Shown here piece after piece: positions 6,681-11,625 of a DNA stretch of 11,625 bases (the stretch's first letter is position 1; each line of letters begins with the position of its first letter). The position numbers were made by a program, and so were the translations under genes. The DNA is from Candidatus Babeliales bacterium (lineage in GTDB: Bacteria; Babelota; Babeliae; Babelales; CAIQNR01). The notes beneath the pieces are model-generated. The model did no database searches. It was not told the DNA's origin and saw only the letters and a list, made by a program, of their open reading frames with translations. The stretch lies in NCBI GenBank assembly GCA_021735725.1, contig JAIPGS010000023.1, positions 1 to 11,625 on the forward strand. Reading direction: 5' to 3'.

Positions 6681-8267
6681 GTGGAGCCCGATTTAAAAAT
6701 GGCATTTACTCTTCCTATTGCAGGTTATTTAACAACATTTATTTATGAAGATATTAAAAGTGTTCAAGAAAATTTACCTTTTATTAAATCATATTTACAC
6801 AACAAAGCACGTGGTGAAAATATTGAAATCTCTATGCCAGGTTTAATTACAACACCAAAAGAAAATTTTGATAGTATCGTAGGTAGAAAAGATATCAAAA
6901 ACAAACTTCAACCTATTATAGATTTTATTAAAAATCCTCTTAATTACATTCAATCAGGAATTCAATTACCTCGTGGAATTATTTTAACTGGTGAACCTCA
7001 AACAGGTAAAACATCTGCCGTAAAAGCTCTTGCTGGAGAACTGAATGAACAACTAAAAAGAATTGGTAATAATAAATCAGTAGGTGTTCTTCCTGTAAGT
7101 GTTGCCTACATTAAAAAATATGGATTAAATTATTGCATGGAACAAGCAAAAAGACATGCTCCTTGTATTTTGTTCTGTGACGAATTTGACCTTCTTCAAG
7201 CGCAACGTGACAAAGATGCAGTGCTTCTTTCTGATATTCTAGAAGGATTAAACGGGTATCATACATCTTCAGATCTTAAAAACTTTGTTATCTTTATTAT
7301 CGCAACAAATCGTCCTGAACATATTGATTTTGCTGTTACTGAAAATGGTCGTTGCGGTACAATACTTTACTTTGAAAACCCTGATATCACTGATAGAACA
7401 GAATATTTTAAATCTTTCTTTAAAAAGAAATTAATTGATATTGAAGATGAAGATATTCAAGCACTTGCAGAAGAAACTGAAGCATGCTCATATGGAACAT
7501 TGATTGAAGTTGCAAATGCATCGCTTCGTTTTGCTGAAAGCAGCAAAGAAGTTGTACAAAAAAAACACATTATTATGGCCCTCAATTCAGTAGTAAGAAA
7601 AATTGTTACTGAAGGATATAATATGCCTTTACAACAAAAAGAAGTTTTATCTGCTCGTTATGGAGCACAAGCATGTATTTCATTAGCTGTTAATCCTATT
7701 TGTAAATTGACTGCTGTAACTATGTATAAAATTACAGAAAAAATTAAAGAAAGAGATTTATCTATCAATCACTATGAAGCATTGAGCGATAGAAGTGGCC
7801 ATGCAGGTATAAAAATTGGTGGACTCTTTTCATATAATACACAAGATACGTATAACCTTGTTTCTGATTCAGAACTTATCAAAGGAATCAAAATTATTGT
7901 TGCTGGTTCAATTGGACAAAAAGTTCTTGGAGTTGATGAAATCACATTTCCTGAAGATGAAATAAATGCTTTAAATATTGCTCATAAACTAGTATTTAAA
8001 GGAATTAATGAAAAAATGTATCCAAAATCTATTCGTGAAGAAAAGAAATTGGAAGCATATATGCTTGTACAAAATTGTAAAAAAGAAGTACAAGAACTTC
8101 TTGAATCTAAACAAGAAGAATTGATGAAAATTTCAGAACTTCTTCGAAAAAGAAATTTACTTCATGTAGGTGATATTAATCGCTGCTTAGGAAAATCTGC
8201 TAAAGATATGATTAATTATTTTTCTAAAAAACCTGATTTAACAGAATCAATACAAGAAACTGTATAA
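6681..8267 (+). CDS. FtsH-like AAA+ ATPase with degenerate M41 peptidase domain
   Basis: FtsH is a membrane-bound hexamer that unfolds proteins and degrades them in a zinc peptidase chamber. This 528-residue ORF has a short membrane-like segment (about 7-22), then an AAA+ domain: Walker A GEPQTGKT (104-111), Walker B ILFCDE (163-168), sensor-1 ATNRP (208-212), and one arginine finger kept (R224) while the second is T227. A helical M41-like domain follows (about 315-505). Where active FtsH has HEAGH, this has R326-Y-G-A-Q330. The third ligand aspartate is probably replaced near E427. The ATPase may work, but proteolysis should be lost; plant FtsHi proteins are a known parallel. GTG 6681 has only GGAG 11 bases upstream, and ATG 6699 is an alternative. 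The frame is open upstream to TAG 6621, so it is probably the second part of the preceding gene. Confidence 0.85.
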   Translation: MEPDLKMAFTLPIAGYLTTFIYEDIKSVQENLPFIKSYLHNKARGENIEISMPGLITTPKENFDSIVGRKDIKNKLQPIIDFIKNPLNYIQSGIQLPRGIILTGEPQTGKTSAVKALAGELNEQLKRIGNNKSVGVLPVSVAYIKKYGLNYCMEQAKRHAPCILFCDEFDLLQAQRDKDAVLLSDILEGLNGYHTSSDLKNFVIFIIATNRPEHIDFAVTENGRCGTILYFENPDITDRTEYFKSFFKKKLIDIEDEDIQALAEETEACSYGTLIEVANASLRFAESSKEVVQKKHIIMALNSVVRKIVTEGYNMPLQQKEVLSARYGAQACISLAVNPICKLTAVTMYKITEKIKERDLSINHYEALSDRSGHAGIKIGGLFSYNTQDTYNLVSDSELIKGIKIIVAGSIGQKVLGVDEITFPEDEINALNIAHKLVFKGINEKMYPKSIREEKKLEAYMLVQNCKKEVQELLESKQEELMKISELLRKRNLLHVGDINRCLGKSAKDMINYFSKKPDLTESIQETV

Positions 8268-8294
8268 AAATAAATAATTGTATAAAACAAATAT

Positions 8295-8329
8295 AAAAAA
8301 AGACCCCGTATATTACAGGGTCTTTTTTT
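8295..8329. terminator. Bidirectional intrinsic terminator
   Basis: AAAAAAAGACCC (8295-8306) and GGGTCTTTTTTT (8318-8329) form a perfect 12-bp stem with an 11-base loop. The A and T tracts let it work in both directions. It lies between the convergent ends of the AAA+ ORF (stop at 8267) and rpiB (stop at 8346) and should end both transcripts. Confidence 0.93.
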
Positions 8330-8345
8330 ATATTTAAAAACACTC

Positions 8346-8771
8346 TTAAAATGTATCAAGCATTGTTATTCGTTCTTGATAGCGAGCGCCCAAAAATTCA
8401 GCTTCTAACCACACCTTAATCATTTCTTGAGCCATAGAGCATGAAACAAAATCAGTTGGTATCACCAAGATATTTGAATTGTTATGTTGTTTTGAAAGTT
8501 TTGCACTTTCTGGATTCCAGGCAAGAGCTGCATAAATACCTTTAAACCGATTTGCAGCAATTGTCATTCCAATTCCACTTCCACACAACAAAATGCCCTT
8601 TTCCACTTTTTCATTATAAATTTGAGCAACTACTTTTTTTACATATAAAGGAAAATCTGAATAGACTTCTGATTCGCATCCAACATTAATCCACTCAATA
8701 CGTGGAAACAGCTTTATTAACTGCTCTTTATAAATAAACCCTTTATGATCTGATCCAATTGCTATTTTCAT
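8346..8771 (-). CDS. rpiB: Ribose-5-phosphate isomerase B
   Basis: It interconverts ribose 5-phosphate and ribulose 5-phosphate in the non-oxidative pentose phosphate pathway, in the cytoplasm. The product has 141 residues, typical for RpiB. Key residues are visible: D8 and H9 in GSDHKG, the catalytic cysteine C63 in LLCGSGIG (61-68), H96 followed by N-N, and phosphate-binding R130 and R134 near the C-terminus. The frame extends 24 codons further upstream, to 8843, but family starts (M-K-I-A-I-G-S-D-H) fix the ATG at 8769-8771, and the extension would overlap the lipoprotein gene. The gap to that gene's stop is seven bases, and the GAAGAG ribosome binding site lies inside its last codons, so the two are probably translationally coupled. 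The related LacA/LacB isomerases are less likely without sugar genes nearby. Confidence 0.94.
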   Translation of the reverse strand: MKIAIGSDHKGFIYKEQLIKLFPRIEWINVGCESEVYSDFPLYVKKVVAQIYNEKVEKGILLCGSGIGMTIAANRFKGIYAALAWNPESAKLSKQHNNSNILVIPTDFVSCSMAQEMIKVWLEAEFLGARYQERITMLDTF

Positions 8772-8778
8772 TCTGTTA

Positions 8779-9414
8779 TCACTCTTCGTTTCGCGGTTCA
8801 GAAGTAAGCATCCATTCAAGAGCACAATAGTGTTGAGGACCACTAAATACTAAGGAAAGTTTTTGTGCATCATCATTTAAAATTTCTTTACCATCCGCAT
8901 CTTTTCTATCAAATCGTACTTCATACACACGTTTATGATTTGTTAATAATGCTCCAAAGAAAAGAACATATTCAGGTGTTAATTCTGCAGCTTTTACCGA
9001 AGAAGGAAGATACTTATTCCCATCAATATCAAGATGTAATAACCATTGCATTGGTTTTACATTCAAAGGAATTTCATTCAAACTTAAAACATAAAAAGCA
9101 ACTTCCGTACTATTTGCTTTGAGTTGTCGGCGTAAAAAGGTATTGCGAACATCTTGAGTACGTCCATGCACTTTTACATATACATCAGCGTATTCTGTTC
9201 TGATTTCATCAGAAAGCCACAAGGCATCAAAAATCGCAACTGTTGTAAATTGATCATAAATCCGAGAAGATCGTAAATACCCTTTAATAAGTGATTTATT
9301 ATAAGAATATTCTTTTCCCTGCGAAAATGTATCTTCAACCCAATCAGTCACCCCTCCACATCCAGGTAATATTACAATGCTCATTAATACAAGTGAGCGA
9401 ATACTTAACTTCAT
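8779..9414 (-). CDS. Lipoprotein of unknown function
   Basis: The product has 211 residues. It starts with a lipoprotein signal peptide: K2 and R6, a hydrophobic core, and the lipobox L-P-G-C with lipidated C19. The residue after the cysteine is glycine, not the aspartate that retains lipoproteins in the inner membrane in enteric bacteria, so transport to the outer membrane is likely (inference). The frame extends 22 codons further upstream, but GAGG seven bases before ATG 9412-9414 and the signal sequence fix the start here. The mature part mixes aromatic and charged residues, with a motif F-D-A-L-W-L-S-D-E-I-R-T, and looks like a soluble mixed alpha/beta domain; I do not recognise it. It is the first gene of a pair with rpiB and diverges from a LolC/E-like permease, whose family releases lipoproteins from the inner membrane. 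Confidence 0.85.
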   Translation of the reverse strand: MKLSIRSLVLMSIVILPGCGGVTDWVEDTFSQGKEYSYNKSLIKGYLRSSRIYDQFTTVAIFDALWLSDEIRTEYADVYVKVHGRTQDVRNTFLRRQLKANSTEVAFYVLSLNEIPLNVKPMQWLLHLDIDGNKYLPSSVKAAELTPEYVLFFGALLTNHKRVYEVRFDRKDADGKEILNDDAQKLSLVFSGPQHYCALEWMLTSEPRNEE

Positions 9415-9436
9415 ACAAGAACCTCTTTGGTATATA

Positions 9437-9462
9437 CTAACATTCAACAATAATATTGTTAG
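9437..9462. promoter_or_regulatory. Palindrome between divergent genes, possible operator
   Basis: AACAATA (9446-9452), one base, then TATTGTT (9454-9460) is a perfect palindrome, and CTAACA (9437-9442) / TGTTAG (9457-9462) forms an overlapping outer inverted repeat. It lies in the 84-base gap between the divergent lipoprotein and permease genes, where a shared regulator could act. No convincing -35/-10 pair was seen for either gene. Confidence 0.35.
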
Positions 9463-9498
9463 CGTAAATAAAAGACACACACTTTACAAGGTTAATGT

Positions 9499-10728
9499 AT
9501 GAAAATCTCCGTTGCTCGTTTTCTGGCATGGCGTTATATTATCGGTACACAGGATAATTCTCAGATAAAAAGCATTAGTAAAGTTTGTTTTTTTAGTATT
9601 TTCATAAGCACACTATGCCTCACTCTTCAAATTTTTATTATGACAGGATTTGAACAAGTTATTTCAGAAAAAATGCAAAATATTTACCCACAACTTGTTA
9701 TGTATGCCCCAGAAGAAAGTTCTTTTGATTATGCCACGCTTAAACCTCTTTTACTCAAAAATTATTCTGATAAAATTGCATATCTTGCTCCTGCTCACAT
9801 TAAGCGAGTTATTTTGCAAACAAAAGATACCCCTGCCACATCAGCCATTTCATTAAAAGCTATCAGTGCAGAAGATGAATCAAACATTTCTTCTCTTGAA
9901 AAAAAACTTATACCAGAAAAAAAACTTCCTTCAGTAATACACGACAATCAGATTATTATTGGTAAAAAAATTGCTGAATTTCATAATTTACATGAAGGGG
10001 ATTCTGCCGAATTACTGTATACAAGTGATGATGTAAACAATTTAAAAAAAGCTTCTTTTGAATCTACACCTGTAATAATTGGTGCTATTATGGATACGGG
10101 TATTATGCATTATGATACGTATGTTATTATTGCATCATTACCGTTTGTGCAACAAACATTACATGATGAAAACATTACGCAGATCGGAATAAAATTAAAA
10201 CCGGGTATCGATGATACAATTTTTATGAATGAACTTGAAAAAAAATTTCACATAGATGTCCATTCCTGGAAAACATTATATCCTGCTTTAGTTGCTGCCC
10301 AAAAATTGGAAAAATATGTAATGTTTTTTTTACTTGCACTCATCACGCTCATTGCATGTACTACTATTATTTCATTACTTTTCATGCAAATAATTCGTAA
10401 AAAAACAGATATTGCACTTCTTAAAATGATGGGAATGAAAAATAGCGAAATAATTTTAATTTTTATTTTTATGGGAATGATTTTAGCAATCATCGCGGGA
10501 ATAGCTGGAATTATAGGAGCTATTGGAATTGGTTTATTGTTACAAAAATATCCATTTATTACGCTTCCTGATGCTTATTATTGCTCACATCTGCCTGTTT
10601 CTATTACATGGCAGATCTGTTTTTTAGTTTTTATAACGGTACTTTTTTTAAGTATTCTTTCAGCATGGTTTTCAGCACGATCAGCACAATCTATTAATAT
10701 CACACAAACATTACGATTTGATTCCTGA
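9499..10728 (+). CDS. LolC/LolE-type lipoprotein-releasing ABC transporter permease
   Basis: LolC and LolE form the membrane part of LolCDE, which uses ATP hydrolysis by LolD to lift outer-membrane lipoproteins out of the inner membrane and hand them to LolA. The product has 409 residues, near the family length. It opens F-L-A-W-R-Y, as LolC/E do. Membrane segment 1 is about 29-49 and ends M-T-G-F-E; a periplasmic domain spans about 50-270; segments 2-4 lie near 272-297, 316-347 and 371-392. The coupling-helix region R-K-K-T-D-I-A-L-L-K-M-M-G (300-312) is characteristic. AAGG (9488-9491) seven bases upstream supports the ATG. No LolD ATPase lies beside it, which is unusual. LolC and LolE cannot be told apart here, and another FtsX/MacB-type permease is possible but less likely. 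The last 18 bases overlap the small convergent ORF. Confidence 0.85.
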   Translation: MKISVARFLAWRYIIGTQDNSQIKSISKVCFFSIFISTLCLTLQIFIMTGFEQVISEKMQNIYPQLVMYAPEESSFDYATLKPLLLKNYSDKIAYLAPAHIKRVILQTKDTPATSAISLKAISAEDESNISSLEKKLIPEKKLPSVIHDNQIIIGKKIAEFHNLHEGDSAELLYTSDDVNNLKKASFESTPVIIGAIMDTGIMHYDTYVIIASLPFVQQTLHDENITQIGIKLKPGIDDTIFMNELEKKFHIDVHSWKTLYPALVAAQKLEKYVMFFLLALITLIACTTIISLLFMQIIRKKTDIALLKMMGMKNSEIILIFIFMGMILAIIAGIAGIIGAIGIGLLLQKYPFITLPDAYYCSHLPVSITWQICFLVFITVLFLSILSAWFSARSAQSINITQTLRFDS

Positions 10729-10908
10729 AAACTGCGTCTCTGGTATTTTATTGCGCGCCAGATATTGTTTTTCTTCAAAATTCTTTTTGATTTCTTTTTG
10801 ATGTTTTAAATAGGCAATACGTGCATTTCTACGAGTCAAACCAATCTTATAGTTCATACATCTGTCGAATATAACAAAAATTACTGCCAATACTAAAACC
10901 TTTTTCAC
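10711..10908 (-). CDS. Small exported or membrane protein, unknown
   Basis: The product has 65 residues. It begins with K-K and a hydrophobic stretch (4-14), followed by a basic, helical tail (R-R, K-K, K-H-Q-K). It looks like a small membrane-anchored or exported protein. The C18 context (F-D-R-C) is not a lipobox. The start codon is GTG with only a weak GGA upstream; an ATG a little further upstream is followed at once by a stop. The last 18 bases overlap the end of the permease gene, convergently. The signal-like N-terminus favours a real gene, but length, start and overlap leave doubt. Confidence 0.5.
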   Translation of the reverse strand: MKKVLVLAVIFVIFDRCMNYKIGLTRRNARIAYLKHQKEIKKNFEEKQYLARNKIPETQFSGIKS

Positions 10909-11015
10909 TTTTTAATCCATCTATTTACATTTTTTTTTCAAAGTTATTACCCCTCTTCATTAAGGATATCATTTTGAATTTTCTAATTGCAATAGATTGT
11001 TAAAAAATATTTTAT

Positions 11016-11549
11016 TTAAAAAACGGGACAAAACCCAAATAAATGTACAGCTTCTTCCATTACTTCTTTTATTAAAGATTTTTCTTCTGGATCATTAATC
11101 TCAAAAAGAATGAGTCCATGGTTATCATGTTTGAGTGGCCATGAATAAAAAAGTGGATTACACAAAGAAAGTTCTTGAGCCAAAGAATGTACCGTTTTTT
11201 CATGTTCTTGTTTATTGCGGCAAGAACTTATTTGATCAATACTTCTTACTTTTTTATTGAATGCTTTATTTTCCATATGAGCACTAAAATCTTTCGGATT
11301 ATCCCAATGATTATCCTTTTTATAGGCTTCATGTTTTTCTATTCCAACAATGCCTTTTAAATGATTAAAATCAGGATTATCAACAAATAACGCTGCTCGC
11401 ATAAGATTAAAACATTCTGGTTGAGAAAGATGATGCAAAAGAAATTCTGTCATATTTTCTGCACCATGTAATGTAATCATTTTTTTAGGAAGACTACAAA
11501 TACACTTAAGTAATTTTTCTTTTCTTTGCTTTGTATCTTTTTTTTCCAT
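11016..11549 (-). CDS. Uncharacterised cytoplasmic protein
   Basis: The product has 177 residues, and I do not recognise a family. It has no signal peptide and no membrane segment. It starts with a lysine-rich stretch (K-K-D-T-K-Q-R-K-E-K) and is probably mostly helical, with several cysteines and histidines (for example H-G-A-E-N near 28 and C-F-N-L-M near 46) in no clear metal-binding spacing. The tail is E-E-K-S-L-I-K-E-V-M-E-E-A followed by F-G-F-C-P-V-F. A strong AAGGGGG ribosome binding site stands four bases before the ATG at 11547-11549. The gene appears to stand alone on its strand, about 107 bases before the 65-residue ORF. The remaining bases to 11625 are AT-rich with no gene seen. 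Confidence 0.82.
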   Translation of the reverse strand: MEKKDTKQRKEKLLKCICSLPKKMITLHGAENMTEFLLHHLSQPECFNLMRAALFVDNPDFNHLKGIVGIEKHEAYKKDNHWDNPKDFSAHMENKAFNKKVRSIDQISSCRNKQEHEKTVHSLAQELSLCNPLFYSWPLKHDNHGLILFEINDPEEKSLIKEVMEEAVHLFGFCPVF

Positions 11550-11625
11550 GTTTCCCCCTTTATACTATTAAATCTATTCATAACAACTTTTAAATTTTTT
11601 TCTCTTAATTTTTTTTTTCAAGGTA

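Noticed and set aside
8772..8843. Upstream extension of rpiB
   Set aside because: RpiB proteins start at M-K-I-A-I-G-S-D-H, and the extension overlaps the lipoprotein gene out of frame.
9415..9480. 22-codon upstream extension of the lipoprotein
   Set aside because: It would bury the lipoprotein signal peptide; GAGG and the lipobox spacing support ATG 9412-9414.
10578..10778. Minus-strand ORF of 66 codons
   Set aside because: It lies mostly inside the permease gene, has no signal or family features, and conflicts with two better-supported genes.
10921..10955. GAGGGG ribosome-binding-like sequence before a TTG and A9 run on the minus strand
   Set aside because: It leads to only six codons, and neither a +1 nor a -1 slip in the A run joins the 65-residue frame; probably chance.

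Overview
The window is strongly AT-rich, with short intergenic gaps. It encodes septal peptidoglycan synthesis (FtsW), an outer-membrane-type lipoprotein and a LolC/E-like lipoprotein permease, so the organism is a Gram-negative-type bacterium. The low GC and several small exported orphans suggest a host-associated or reduced genome. Candidatus Dependentiae (TM6) is my best guess, but this is inference only: no rRNA or other marker lies in the window.

Layout. Positions 1-132 are the right end of an IS5-family insertion sequence: the last 37 codons of its transposase and a terminal inverted repeat. It has landed about six codons into a leftward gene whose start (ATGAAACGT...) and strong promoter survive at 133-230. 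Next is a leftward 118-residue exported protein whose first codons resemble the interrupted gene. Then come ftsW (rightward), pepA (leftward, tail overlapping ftsW) and a membrane-anchored thioredoxin reductase-thioredoxin fusion (leftward, with its own terminator).

The centre (5254-8329) is the most interesting part. A consensus-like promoter drives a 429-codon exported, partly helical ORF that ends in TAG. The same frame then stays open through 57 more bases into a 528-codon FtsH-like AAA+ ORF. Together they read as one FtsH-like membrane protein of about 977 codons with a very large extracytoplasmic region, split by one amber codon just before the expected second membrane segment. TAG is not used as the stop of any other gene called here (eight TAA, three TGA). 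The M41 peptidase domain has lost its zinc-binding and catalytic residues, so the AAA+ part is a pseudo-protease. A strong bidirectional terminator closes the region.

The right part has a leftward pair, lipoprotein then rpiB (7-base gap), diverging from a rightward LolC/LolE-type permease across a short region holding a palindrome. A small membrane or exported ORF overlaps the permease tail, and a leftward 177-residue orphan with a strong ribosome binding site comes last.

FtsW, the split FtsH-like protein, the lipoprotein, the permease and the TrxB-Trx fusion all concern the envelope or its surface. PepA and RpiB are housekeeping enzymes. No tRNA, rRNA or CRISPR array was seen.
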